Shown here: positions 34,506 through 43,590 of the stretch, one piece after another
Layout: every line of letters starts with the position of its first letter
How positions within the stretch are numbered: position 1 is the first letter of the stretch
NCBI RefSeq assembly: GCF_020217485.1
Contig: NZ_JAEKMI010000003.1
Span: 62,001-126,000 of the forward strand
DNA from: Mycobacterium sp. WUMAC-067
GTDB taxonomy: Bacteria > Actinomycetota > Actinomycetes > Mycobacteriales > Mycobacteriaceae
Direction: 5' to 3'
DNA: 64,000 nt
The notes under the pieces: generated by a model
Databases searched by the model: none
The model's input: the letters and a program-made list of their open reading frames with translations, nothing else
What the model was told of the DNA's origin: nothing
Program-made: the position numbers and the translations under genes

Positions 34506-35026
34506 TGGTTACCTTCCTGCGTCGCGGTTGCCGCCCAACGATTGGCATTTTCCAATACCTGTTTCTCATCCGGTGATTTCGTGGTGATGGCCGTGGCCAC
34601 CATGACATTGGCGCTGCCATCGTCATTCCATCGCTCCAGGCCGGCACCGAGCACGCTGCCCGTGGCCGGTTCGGCCCGGGCGACCTGGAGCAGGATCTCG
34701 TTGGCGTTCTTCTCGTACTGCTTGGCGAAATCGCCGGTCGCCTGGGCGAGTACCCGGTTCACGTAGTCGTTGGCGTGAAACGGATCGATGGAGGTGAACT
34801 GGGTCATGAAGCCGGTCACGTAGGTGAGCACCTCGCGGTCCCGGGACGCGGCGCGCACCCGGGATTCGTGCGAAACCCACACCAGCGCGCAGACACCGAT
34901 CGCCGCCACCATCAGCACCGCCGCGACCGTGCTGGCCAGCGGCACCAACCATCCTCGCTGGGGCGGCACCGGGCGCTCGACCAGCAAGGGACGCTCACCC
35001 GGCGCGAACTTGCGGCGCGGGCTCAT
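34472..35026 (-). CDS. Mas1C, Mce1-associated membrane protein (Rv0177 homologue)
   Basis: This 184-aa protein has a basic cytosolic start (MSPRRKFAPGERPLL), one helix (about 26-50) and an extracytoplasmic Mas domain ending QWKISNLQQVI. ATG 35026 overlaps the mas1B stop (ATGA), which fixes the start and gives the same length as the H37Rv protein as I remember it. It is part of the mce1 operon. Confidence 0.85.
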   Translation of the reverse strand: MSPRRKFAPGERPLLVERPVPPQRGWLVPLASTVAAVLMVAAIGVCALVWVSHESRVRAASRDREVLTYVTGFMTQFTSIDPFHANDYVNRVLAQATGDFAKQYEKNANEILLQVARAEPATGSVLGAGLERWNDDGSANVMVATAITTKSPDEKQVLENANRWAATATQEGNQWKISNLQQVI

Positions 35027-35994
35027 TTGCCGTTCCCGGGCGGTTTCGGCTTGGACAGCACGGTGAGATCGTCGACGCGCCAAGCGTTTCCGCCATCCTT
35101 GGCGAAGCTCACCCGCACGGTTGCGCTGATGTAGCGCACCTCGGGTGCCGCGCCGCGCCGACCCTGCATGAACAGCAGCATCGTCGCGCGGTTCGCGGCG
35201 GCCGATTCGATCGAACTGTTGGTCACCCAGTACTCGTTGATGACCGGGGTGCCCTTGCGCACCAGGTCCTGCTGGGCCGCCAGCTGGCCGCGGTATTTGT
35301 CGGTGGCCAGCGACTGCGCCCGGGTGAAGTCGTCCTGCAGCGACTTGGGGTCATAGGTCAGCATCTGGGCCACGATTTTTGGCCCCTGCGTGGCGATCTG
35401 GGCGCGGGTTTGATCGCTCGCCCGCTCCTGGGCGTACACCACGCCGTAGCTCGTCGCGGCACCGCCCAGGCATACCACCGTCGCGCCCAACACCGCGGCC
35501 GCGGCCCAGCGCCGGATGTCGGGCGGCGTCCGGTCCGGGTGCAGGCGGCGCACCTCGGTGCGGGCCACCATGTCGGCGAACGTGCGGCGGCGCGAATCCC
35601 ACAGCGGCCACAGCCATCCCACCACCGATGCGGTGTCGAGCAGGTGGGCGACGTCACGAAGCAGCAGCGTCCACGGACCCGGGGCCGCACCGCCGCGACG
35701 CGTCACGGCGATGCCGGCCACGGCGCGGCCCAGGCTCCACCCGGTGATGGTCGGCAGCAGGAGACGGTTGACCAGAACCAGCAACACGACGGCCGCGAGC
35801 ACGGAAACACATGTCCACCACCACACGCCGCGCGCCGGCACCGTGAACGACACCAACACCAGCGTCGCCACCGCCGCCACGCCGGGCAGCACGTCGACAG
35901 CGAAGGCGCCGACGCGAGAATGCCAGGGCGCCAAGGCTTCCCGCGGTGGCTCGGGGACGTCCGTGGGTGCAGTCTGTTCGACCACCACCGTCAC
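35023..35994 (-). CDS. Mas1B, RDD-domain Mce1-associated protein (Rv0176 homologue)
   Basis: This 323-aa protein combines an RDD-type membrane domain (about 22-150, two or three helices, with ITGWSLGRAVAGI and DSRRRTFADMVART), a further helix near 163-185 and a C-terminal Mas-like extracytoplasmic domain. GTG 35994 overlaps the mas1A stop (GTGA). It is the only Mas protein in this operon with the extra RDD part, which may anchor contacts to the YrbE permease; that last point is inference. Confidence 0.85.
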   Translation of the reverse strand: MTVVVEQTAPTDVPEPPREALAPWHSRVGAFAVDVLPGVAAVATLVLVSFTVPARGVWWWTCVSVLAAVVLLVLVNRLLLPTITGWSLGRAVAGIAVTRRGGAAPGPWTLLLRDVAHLLDTASVVGWLWPLWDSRRRTFADMVARTEVRRLHPDRTPPDIRRWAAAAVLGATVVCLGGAATSYGVVYAQERASDQTRAQIATQGPKIVAQMLTYDPKSLQDDFTRAQSLATDKYRGQLAAQQDLVRKGTPVINEYWVTNSSIESAAANRATMLLFMQGRRGAAPEVRYISATVRVSFAKDGGNAWRVDDLTVLSKPKPPGNGK

Positions 35995-36680
35995 TTCGTC
36001 ACCTGGTCGAGTTTGGAGATCTTGTATTGCCCCTCGGCGAAGGCCATCTTCACCCGCAGGCGGTAGCCGGCCTCGTTCTGATTCTGATCGCTGGCCACCT
36101 TGACGCGAAGCGCGACGAGGATGTCGATCGAACCGTCGGGGTTGTTGCGTTCGACCGCCGCGCGCACATCCGACACCTGGACGTGGATGTTCGCGGCCTG
36201 GTACGCCTGGATGAGCATGGTGGTGTACAGCAGCGCCTGCGTGCGGAAAGCGTCTGTGCCACAGTCGATGATCTTCTGCTCAGCCGCGGTCATCGCGTTG
36301 GTGTCCGGCGCCTGCGTCGCCGTGACGCATTCCACCGCCGCCTTGAGCGCGGTGGCATCGTTGCGGGCGATCACCTGGCTGTCGTGGTGATAACGCAGCG
36401 CAAGGTAACCCCCCGCACCGATCGCACCGGCGCACAGCACCAGCACCACGGCGATGGCGGCCAGCCACCCACGCCCCACCCGCGACGGGCCGCGCGGCAC
36501 GGCCGCACCGGGCGCACTGGGTTCCCCGGATTCCACCGGATCCTCGGTGTCACCCTGCGGATCGGCTTGCTCGGCTCCGCTCTCGGGTGCCGTCGAATCC
36601 TCGTCCTTGTCTTCGGGGCTCAACGAATCGTCGTCCGTGTCGATGGGGTTCAGCCGGCTGGTGCCAGCATCTCCTTCCAT
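35991..36680 (-). CDS. Mas1A, Mce1-associated membrane protein (Rv0175 homologue)
   Basis: This 229-aa protein has an acidic, disordered N-terminus (about 1-65), one helix (about 72-95) and an extracytoplasmic Mas domain ending EGQYKISKLDQVTK. The ATG at 36680 lies 31 bp inside the end of mce1F. Two cysteines (about 116 and 140) may form a disulfide outside the membrane. Confidence 0.85.
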   Translation of the reverse strand: MEGDAGTSRLNPIDTDDDSLSPEDKDEDSTAPESGAEQADPQGDTEDPVESGEPSAPGAAVPRGPSRVGRGWLAAIAVVLVLCAGAIGAGGYLALRYHHDSQVIARNDATALKAAVECVTATQAPDTNAMTAAEQKIIDCGTDAFRTQALLYTTMLIQAYQAANIHVQVSDVRAAVERNNPDGSIDILVALRVKVASDQNQNEAGYRLRVKMAFAEGQYKISKLDQVTK

Positions 36681-38200
36681 CCATCGTCTCCTGTTCGGCT
36701 CGAGTTCTCGACGGAGTATTTAACCCCGTCTGGCCCCACCAGTTCACCGCTTTGGGGACTGTAGACCGCCGTGGGAGGCCCACCGGGGGTGTAGACACAG
36801 GGGTTGGGTTGCTGGCCGTTGCACTGCACCGTACCCGACCCCGGCCGCGACAATGGATCGCTGGTCGGCGGGGGCGTTCCCGCCACCCGGTCCGAGGGCG
36901 CGGGGTTCAGCCCGTTGTTGATCGAGGGCGCCGGGATCACCATGCCGGGCTTGACGGGCTGGTCACAGCGCGCGGACGGCGCCGGGCAGGTCAGGGTCTG
37001 GTTGGGGTCGCCGTACCAGGGGTTGGTGCCCGCCGGGACGTACGGTTTGGGGTCGCGGCATTCGCGCGGGGTCGCCGCCCGTTTGCCCGGGATGTCGGTG
37101 CAGGGGATGTTGCGCGACCCGCGCACGCTGTTGGCCGGGGTCTCCATCGGGATCTTGCAGTAGGTGCCCGTCGGCAGCGGCTGGATGCTGGTGTCCGCCG
37201 GGGACCGCCACTCCGAGGCCGGGATGAAGCCGGTCAGGCACGGCGGCGGCTGGTTGATCGACAGCGCCAGGTCGAGCGCGGCCATGTTCGGGAACGGCGC
37301 GGCCACGGTCTGGGCGATCGACGCGCCCTGCGGAAGGAACACCAGGACCTGCTCGACGCCGGTGTGGTAGCGCTTGAGCAGGTCGATGACGACCTCGAGA
37401 TTGGCCAGCGTCTGCGGCAGCGAATCCCGCACGCCGCTGAAGACCTCGTTGACCTGATCGGCCGTCGGCGCGGCCTGGCGCAGCAGGCTTTTCAGGTGCT
37501 GGTCCTGCTGCGCGGACTGGGCGCCCAACCTGTTCAGGTTGCGTGCCCAGCGCTCGATGTTGTCGCGCGATTTGACCTGGCTGTCCAGCACCGGGCCGGA
37601 GTTCTCGATGATGTCGTTGACGTCGGTGATCTGGGTTTTGAAGTCGCCGACGATCGCCTGGGTGGAGTCGACCAAGCGCTGCAGGGCGGGCCCCAGCCCG
37701 CCGACGGATTGCGCGGTCTCGTCGAGCAGTTGCCCGATCTTCTCCTTGGGCAGCACCGACAGGCCGCGGTTCGCCGTGTCCAGCGCCGGCCCGATCTCGG
37801 CGGGCACCGTGCCCTTGGTGATGGTCTGCCCCGACGACAGGTACTTGCCGGGGTTTCCGGTCGAGGTGAGGTCCAGGTATTGCTCACCGACGGCCGAGAC
37901 CGAGTGCACGTTGGCGGTCGCGTCGATCGGGATCTTGTAGTGGCTGTCTATGCTCATGGTCGCCTGGGCGCCGTGCTCGGTCGGCTCGACGTCGGTGACC
38001 TTGCCGATGGTGATGCCGCGGTAGGTGACATTGGCCGTCGGATACAGCCCGCCCGACGCGGGCAGGTCGGCCTTGAGCGTGTAGCGGCCGATGCCCATCA
38101 GGCTCGGGATCTGCAGGTAGTACACCCCGAGCACGAGCAGCGAGATGACGGTCAGGATCCCGAAGGCGATCAGCTGGCGTCGGATGAAGGGAGTCAGCAA
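36650..38200 (-). CDS. mce1F: Mce1F, Mce family subunit
   Basis: This 516-aa subunit is the homologue of Rv0174. An N-terminal helix (about 10-30) is followed by the MCE domain (about 38-115, ADLPASGGLYPTANVTYRG), a helical coiled-coil region (about 130-300) and a long Pro/Cys-rich tail after about 320. The start appears to be TTG 38200 (LLTPFIRRQL in the literal reading), overlapping the mce1E stop. The C-terminus GDDGWKEMLAPAG is as in M. tuberculosis. With Mce1A-E it forms the periplasmic tunnel of the fatty/mycolic acid importer. Confidence 0.94.
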   Translation of the reverse strand: MLTPFIRRQLIAFGILTVISLLVLGVYYLQIPSLMGIGRYTLKADLPASGGLYPTANVTYRGITIGKVTDVEPTEHGAQATMSIDSHYKIPIDATANVHSVSAVGEQYLDLTSTGNPGKYLSSGQTITKGTVPAEIGPALDTANRGLSVLPKEKIGQLLDETAQSVGGLGPALQRLVDSTQAIVGDFKTQITDVNDIIENSGPVLDSQVKSRDNIERWARNLNRLGAQSAQQDQHLKSLLRQAAPTADQVNEVFSGVRDSLPQTLANLEVVIDLLKRYHTGVEQVLVFLPQGASIAQTVAAPFPNMAALDLALSINQPPPCLTGFIPASEWRSPADTSIQPLPTGTYCKIPMETPANSVRGSRNIPCTDIPGKRAATPRECRDPKPYVPAGTNPWYGDPNQTLTCPAPSARCDQPVKPGMVIPAPSINNGLNPAPSDRVAGTPPPTSDPLSRPGSGTVQCNGQQPNPCVYTPGGPPTAVYSPQSGELVGPDGVKYSVENSSRTGDDGWKEMLAPAG

Positions 38201-39378
38201 TTCCTGTCCCCCCTTTCCACCAGAGGTCCGCCCGGCGCGTCGTTCGGGTTCGGCGTGTAACGCACGTCGGGGATCATCGTCTCGGGGTCACGCCCGAACG
38301 ACTGCTCGAGTGCCCGCAGGGCTCCCGACAATCCGGTCCCGGTCAGGAACGCGTTGTCGACGGCGCTGTAGGTCAGATCCAGCGTCAGCGAGATGTTGAT
38401 GTAGTCGCCGCGGAAGATCTTCGGCACCGTGTCGATGTCGAACGGCTGGGTGAGGATCAGCTTCAGCGCGCCGATCAGGTACGGCGAGGCCTTGCCCAGC
38501 TCCTTGAGCGGGCATTGCAGCGCCTGCAGGTCGGTGTGCAGCGGCCCCCGCGCCTCCGACAGGTACTGGTCGGCGGCCTGGCTGAGCCGTCCCACCGAAT
38601 CGACGGCGTTGATCAGCAGGTTTTGGGTGTCGGAGAAGTGCTTGATCAGCGGCGGGATGTCGGTGAGCACCCGGTCCAGGACGTCCGCCCGCCCGCCGAC
38701 GTAGGTCAGCAGCCGGTTGGTGGAGTCGATGGCGTGGGTGATGTCGTCGCGCTGCGCGTTGAGCTGGGTGGTGAAGGTGTCCAGCTTGCCGAGCAGGGCC
38801 CGGATCGCCTCGCCGCGGCCGTTGAAGATGTTGTAGATCTCGTTCTGCAGCACCTCCAGGTTGGGGATGCCGCCGCCGCGCAGGATCAGCGACAGGCTGG
38901 CCAGCGTCTGCTCGGTGGTGGGATACGACGACGAGTTCTTCAGCGGGATGGTGTCGCCGTCCTTGAGCAGTTCGGGCGACGGGTTCGGCGGCGAGGCGAG
39001 CTCGACGTGCTGCGAACCCAGCAGCGAGGTCTGGCCGATCTTGGCGGTGGCGTTCTTGGGCAGCTTGGTGTGCTTGTCCAGGCCCAGCGTCAGGGTGGCC
39101 ACCCAGTTCTTCAGGTTGATGGCCTTGATCGAGCCGACGAACACGTCGGCCACCATCACCTTGCTGTTGCCGTTGATCGCCAGGGTGTCGGGCACCTGCA
39201 CATAGATGGTCATGGATCCCGCCCCGCTGCCGGGGCCGCCCGGAATCGAGACGTTGGAGATGCCCTTCCAGCCGCACGAGCTCAGCACCATCGCGGCCAC
39301 CAGCAGCACCAGGGTCTGCCATCCCCGGTGGCGGATCCGCTGCCCAATCACTGGCAGACGGTTCGTCGCAGCCCTCAC
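38194..39378 (-). CDS. lprK: Mce1E (LprK), lipoprotein subunit of Mce1
   Basis: This 394-aa subunit is the homologue of Rv0173. The signal peptide ends in the lipobox VLSSC with Cys35 as lipidated residue, which is typical of the E subunit. The MCE domain spans about 50-130 (IYVQVPDTLAINGNSKVMV), followed by a helical region to about 330. GTG 39378 overlaps the mce1D stop (GTGA). It is expected to anchor the Mce1 hexamer to the outer face of the inner membrane. Confidence 0.94.
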   Translation of the reverse strand: MRAATNRLPVIGQRIRHRGWQTLVLLVAAMVLSSCGWKGISNVSIPGGPGSGAGSMTIYVQVPDTLAINGNSKVMVADVFVGSIKAINLKNWVATLTLGLDKHTKLPKNATAKIGQTSLLGSQHVELASPPNPSPELLKDGDTIPLKNSSSYPTTEQTLASLSLILRGGGIPNLEVLQNEIYNIFNGRGEAIRALLGKLDTFTTQLNAQRDDITHAIDSTNRLLTYVGGRADVLDRVLTDIPPLIKHFSDTQNLLINAVDSVGRLSQAADQYLSEARGPLHTDLQALQCPLKELGKASPYLIGALKLILTQPFDIDTVPKIFRGDYINISLTLDLTYSAVDNAFLTGTGLSGALRALEQSFGRDPETMIPDVRYTPNPNDAPGGPLVERGDRNC

Positions 39379-40991
39379 TGGCCACCTCCGAAGTCAGCCG
39401 GCGACGCCGGGCCGCCCGCGTTCGGTGCGGGGGCGGCCACCGGTGCCGGTGTCGGCGCCACGGGGCCCGGGGCGACGCCCGGCCCGGGAGGTGGCGGCGG
39501 TATCGGAACCTGCGGCGGGTTTTGGCCGATCACTGGCGCGATCGGATTTTCGTCGTAGGCGTTCGGCGGACCCGGCGGGGTCTGCAGGTTCGATTGGACG
39601 GGTTCGATGTTGGGGCCACCCATCAGCTCTTCCAGCGACTCCGGGGTCATCAGGCCCGCGGTGATGGGCCCGACCTGCTGGCCCTGCATGCCCGGGGCGA
39701 CGATCCAGCCGGGCTGGGTGTTGCGGTGCGAGGTCGGGGTGTCCGGCACCCAGATGCCCGGGACGGTCGTGTCCTTGTATCCGTTGGGCGGCTGCAGCCG
39801 CGGCTCGGAGTAGGCCACCTGTTTGGGCAGCGTCTCGGCCGTGCTGAACAGGTTCAGGCCGAAGGGCGGGTAGTTGAACTTGATCGCGTCGAGGATCGGC
39901 GCCAGGTATTGCGCGCACAGTTCGGCCGACTCCTGATAACCCAGCCGGCTGCCGGCCTGGATCGCGCTGCAGATGAACTGCATCGGGTTCGCGAAGTTGG
40001 TGATCGACGGGATGGCGACCACCGATCCGTGCGACGGGTGATAGATCTGGTTGATGTTCGCCGCGGCCGTCGGCAGCACGTGCAGCGCGGTCTCCAAACC
40101 GTTCAGCGGGTCCGGTTGCAGCAGCGTGTTCGTCACGGTCGCCAGGTTGTTGACGTCGTAGGTCAGCACCCCGGCGTTCTTGTCGAGCCACGGGCGCACT
40201 TCGGTGAGCAGGCTGTCGAACTGCTGGATCGCGTTGGACAGGTCGGTGTCGTTGTGCGCGAGCCGGGTGGTGAAATCGGCCAGGTTCTGGTTGAGGGCGA
40301 CGAACTGCGCGTCGTCTTGGTGCAGCGCGTTGACGAACAGCGCCAGGCTGCGCACCACCGCGAAGAAGTCGCCGCGGCCCTCGTTCAGGGCGGTCAACGC
40401 CTGCGACAGGTTGCTCAGCGTGGTGTTGAACTGCTTGCCCTTGCCGGCCAGCCCGTTGGCGAACGACTCGATGACCTCACCGAACGGTCCCTTGGGCTGC
40501 TCGGGGGTGGGTCCCAGTTTCGAGATGATGTTGGTGATGCTGTTGCGCAGCTGGTCCCATTCGACCGGGACCTGGGTGCGCTCTTCGGGGATGACCGCGT
40601 TGTCGGCCAGCACCGGACCACCCTTGTACGGCGGCTCCAGCTGGATGGCGCGCGAGGCCACCAGGGTGGGGTTGAGGATCACCGCGGACGCGTTGGCCGG
40701 CACCCGGTACTTGTTCTCGTAGTGGAACGTGACCTTCATCTTGTCGCCGGTGGGCTCGATCTTGTCGATCGCGCCGACCCGCAGGCCCATGATCTGGACC
40801 TTGTCCCCGGGGTACAGGGCGTTGGCCGCCGGGAAGTAGGCGACCACGGTGTTGTTGGTGAGCTTCTCGTACAGCCGCCAGCCGACGTAGCCGACGACGA
40901 GGGCGAGCACGATCACCAGGGACCCGATGATGATGGACGCCCGGGACAGCTTCGGGAGCCGAATGTTGCGGATGTCAAAGATGGTGCTCAA
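39375..40991 (-). CDS. mce1D: Mce1D, Mce family subunit
   Basis: This 538-aa subunit is the homologue of Rv0172. It has an N-terminal helix (about 17-40), an MCE domain (about 46-125, AYFPAANALYPGDKVQIMGL), a helical tunnel region (about 150-330) and a Pro/Gly-rich C-terminal 70 residues. TTG 40991 overlaps the mce1C stop (TTGA). Length and order match the Mce1 operon. Confidence 0.93.
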   Translation of the reverse strand: MSTIFDIRNIRLPKLSRASIIIGSLVIVLALVVGYVGWRLYEKLTNNTVVAYFPAANALYPGDKVQIMGLRVGAIDKIEPTGDKMKVTFHYENKYRVPANASAVILNPTLVASRAIQLEPPYKGGPVLADNAVIPEERTQVPVEWDQLRNSITNIISKLGPTPEQPKGPFGEVIESFANGLAGKGKQFNTTLSNLSQALTALNEGRGDFFAVVRSLALFVNALHQDDAQFVALNQNLADFTTRLAHNDTDLSNAIQQFDSLLTEVRPWLDKNAGVLTYDVNNLATVTNTLLQPDPLNGLETALHVLPTAAANINQIYHPSHGSVVAIPSITNFANPMQFICSAIQAGSRLGYQESAELCAQYLAPILDAIKFNYPPFGLNLFSTAETLPKQVAYSEPRLQPPNGYKDTTVPGIWVPDTPTSHRNTQPGWIVAPGMQGQQVGPITAGLMTPESLEELMGGPNIEPVQSNLQTPPGPPNAYDENPIAPVIGQNPPQVPIPPPPPGPGVAPGPVAPTPAPVAAPAPNAGGPASPADFGGGQ

Positions 40992-42553
40992 TTCTGGCTA
41001 CCTCCCCCCGCTGCGCCACTGCCTCCGGCTCCGCCGGGGTTGATGAACGGTGCCGGCAACTGGTTGCCCGGCCCGGGCGGTGCCGGGGGACCCGGCGGCA
41101 GTCCCGGCGCGAACGTCGACGGCGGCGGCACCGGTCCGGCCGGCGCGAGGTTCTCGGTGCGCGCGCCTGGGGGCGCCTGCGTCGGCAACGGGACGGGCGT
41201 TCCCGGCACGTCCGGCGGCGGGTCGCCCGGCCGTCCCGCGATATTGATGCCCGGCGTGGGTGGCAGACCGGCGGGGTTCGGCGGCGACGTCATCACGTCG
41301 ACCGGAGCCGGGAAGCCCGGCCCACCGAACGGCCCGGACACCGCACCCGCACAGGGCAGCGGGTTGTCGGGCCGGGGCAGCCCGTCGGCCGCCGGCGTGT
41401 ACGAGCACGGCGATCCCGGTGGGACGGCCGGGCCCGGGTGATCGGGCGTTCCCTCGAGCACCGGGGGCGCCGGCGGCGGCGCGCCGTTGGGGAACCGGGT
41501 GCCGTTGGGGTCGGGGAACCGGTAGGCCGGCAGACCGGCGCTGCGCCAGAAGTCCTCCGGATCGATGCCGCGCTTCTTGAACGCCGCATCGACCCACGGC
41601 TGGGAAATCTGGTAGAGGGCCAGGTTGTGCAGGACGACCTTGAAGAACGGTCCCGACGCGATGGCCTCGTTCAGGGACGGCAGGAACTTACCGACCTCGG
41701 TGAGCCCGTTGGCCAGGTCGTCCTTGCGCTGCACGAGGATGTCGCTGACCGTGCGCAGCTGCTCGAGCACGTGGTTCAGGTTCGGGTTGTCGTTGATCAG
41801 GCCCTTGACCTGTTCGGAGAACGCCGCGACGTTGGCCAGCAGGGCGTTGATGGCGCGGCCGCGCTCGTTGAAGGCGGCCAGCAGGGTTTTCGCGTTGACC
41901 AACGCGCGGTCGACCTGGTCGCTGCGATCACCCAGGACGCCGGCCACCTGGTTGGCCTGGGCGAGCAGATGCTTGACCTGCTCGTCGCGCTTGCCGATCG
42001 TCTCGGAGAACTTGGCCACGCCGTCGAGCGCCGGGCTCAGGTGCGGGTAGGTCTGGTCGATGGTTTCCGACAGCACGTGCAGCGACTGCTTGACGGTGTC
42101 GATGTCCCAGCCCTGGGCGGCCTTGGTGACGTCGAAGAAGGCGTCGTAGATCTGATACGGCGTGGTGCTTTGGCCCAGCGGCAGGGACTGGCCGGGGCGC
42201 AACGACTGGTTTCCGCGGGTCTCGACGTCGAGGATCTTCTTGCCCAGGATGGTGTCGGTCTTGATCGCCAGCCGGCTCTCGGTGCCGATGGTGTTGGTGC
42301 CGACGGAGAACTTCAGCCGGATGTGGTCGCCGTCGATCTTGAGGCCCTCCACCTTGCCGACGTCCAGGCCGGCGATGCGGACTTTGTCGCCGGTGTTGAT
42401 GCCGCCGGAGTCGGTGAACTGGCCGTAGTAGCTGGGCCGGGCGAACAGCATCGGGACGCTGGTGAAGCTTTGGCCGACGCCGATCACCAGCACCGTCACG
42501 ACGATGCCCATCAGCCCGATGCGGACCCTGTTGGGGGGTTCCAGTGTTCTCAT
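40988..42553 (-). CDS. mce1C: Mce1C, Mce family subunit
   Basis: This 521-aa subunit is the homologue of Rv0171. ATG 42553 (MRTLEPPNRVRIGLMGIV) is chosen because it overlaps the mce1B stop (ATGA); an in-frame GTG four codons upstream is less likely. It has an N-terminal helix (about 9-32), an MCE domain (about 38-115), a helical region to about 310 and a long Pro/Gly/Ala-rich C-terminal tail (about 335-520). Confidence 0.93.
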   Translation of the reverse strand: MRTLEPPNRVRIGLMGIVVTVLVIGVGQSFTSVPMLFARPSYYGQFTDSGGINTGDKVRIAGLDVGKVEGLKIDGDHIRLKFSVGTNTIGTESRLAIKTDTILGKKILDVETRGNQSLRPGQSLPLGQSTTPYQIYDAFFDVTKAAQGWDIDTVKQSLHVLSETIDQTYPHLSPALDGVAKFSETIGKRDEQVKHLLAQANQVAGVLGDRSDQVDRALVNAKTLLAAFNERGRAINALLANVAAFSEQVKGLINDNPNLNHVLEQLRTVSDILVQRKDDLANGLTEVGKFLPSLNEAIASGPFFKVVLHNLALYQISQPWVDAAFKKRGIDPEDFWRSAGLPAYRFPDPNGTRFPNGAPPPAPPVLEGTPDHPGPAVPPGSPCSYTPAADGLPRPDNPLPCAGAVSGPFGGPGFPAPVDVMTSPPNPAGLPPTPGINIAGRPGDPPPDVPGTPVPLPTQAPPGARTENLAPAGPVPPPSTFAPGLPPGPPAPPGPGNQLPAPFINPGGAGGSGAAGGGSQN

Positions 42554-43590
42554 TGCGGCGTGCACCTACCCGTCGGCTGCTGGAACAACCGGACCGTGCG
42601 GACCGGGCCGCCGGCCTGCAGACCGTTGATCTTGAGGGTGATGTCGCAGGCGTAGAAGTTCACGAAGTCCCCGTAGGAGCCGATGGCGCGTCCGATCATG
42701 TTCAACGCGCCCGGCACCTTCTTCAGGTAGTCCTGCAGTTGGTCTTGCTGGTCGATCAGCGGCTGCTGGACGGCGTCGAGGTAGTTCAGGGTCTTGTGCA
42801 GCAGGCCACGGTCCTCGGCGAGCAGGTCGGCGACGGTGCCGGCGGCGTTGCTGATGTGCGCGGTCCCGCCCGCCAGCTGGTCGCCGTGGTTCTTGAGGCC
42901 GGTGATCAACACCTCAAGCTTGTCGACGGTCTGGTCGAACTGTTGCCGGTGCCGGACCGTCGTGTCCAAGACGATGTTCAGGTTCTTGATGACGTCGCCG
43001 ATCGCCTGGTCGCGCTCCCCGAGCTGGCTGGTCAGCTGCGCGGTTTGGTCGAGGATGTCGTTGATGGTGCCGCCCTGGCCCTGGAACACGGTGACCAGCG
43101 CGGTCGCGATGGTGTTGACCTTGTGCGGGTCGAGCGCCCGGAACAGCGGTTTGAAACCGCCGATCAGGGCGTCGAGGTCGAGCGCCGGCGTGGTCCGCGA
43201 CAGGGGGATGAACCCGCCGGGCGGCAGGACCTTGTCCGCGCCCTCGCCCTGACCGCGCTTGATCTCCAGGTAGCGGTTCCCGATCAGGTCGAGGTAGCGG
43301 ATCTGGGCGGTCGTCGACTGGTACAGCGGGATGGAGCGGTCGACGTTGAATTTCACCCGGGCGCGCTTGCCGCCGTCGACCAGCTCCACCTTGTCGACCT
43401 TGCCGACCTCGACGCCCGAGGCGCGGACGAACTGGCCCGCGCGCAGGCCGCTGACGTTGGCGAACTCCGCCGAATACCCGCTGGTGCGGTCGAAGCGCAT
43501 CTGACCGAACACCACGAAGATCATCGCGGTGAAGATCAACAGCACCACCGAGAAGATGCTGAGCCTGGTAATGGTTCCGGAGATTTTCAT
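42550..43590 (-). CDS. mce1B: Mce1B, Mce family subunit
   Basis: This 346-aa subunit is the homologue of Rv0170, the shortest of the six. It has an N-terminal helix (about 8-28), an MCE domain (about 37-115, EFANVSGLRAGQFVRASG) and a helical region to the end, without a long Pro-rich tail. ATG 43590 overlaps the mce1A stop (ATGA). Confidence 0.94.
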   Translation of the reverse strand: MKISGTITRLSIFSVVLLIFTAMIFVVFGQMRFDRTSGYSAEFANVSGLRAGQFVRASGVEVGKVDKVELVDGGKRARVKFNVDRSIPLYQSTTAQIRYLDLIGNRYLEIKRGQGEGADKVLPPGGFIPLSRTTPALDLDALIGGFKPLFRALDPHKVNTIATALVTVFQGQGGTINDILDQTAQLTSQLGERDQAIGDVIKNLNIVLDTTVRHRQQFDQTVDKLEVLITGLKNHGDQLAGGTAHISNAAGTVADLLAEDRGLLHKTLNYLDAVQQPLIDQQDQLQDYLKKVPGALNMIGRAIGSYGDFVNFYACDITLKINGLQAGGPVRTVRLFQQPTGRCTPQ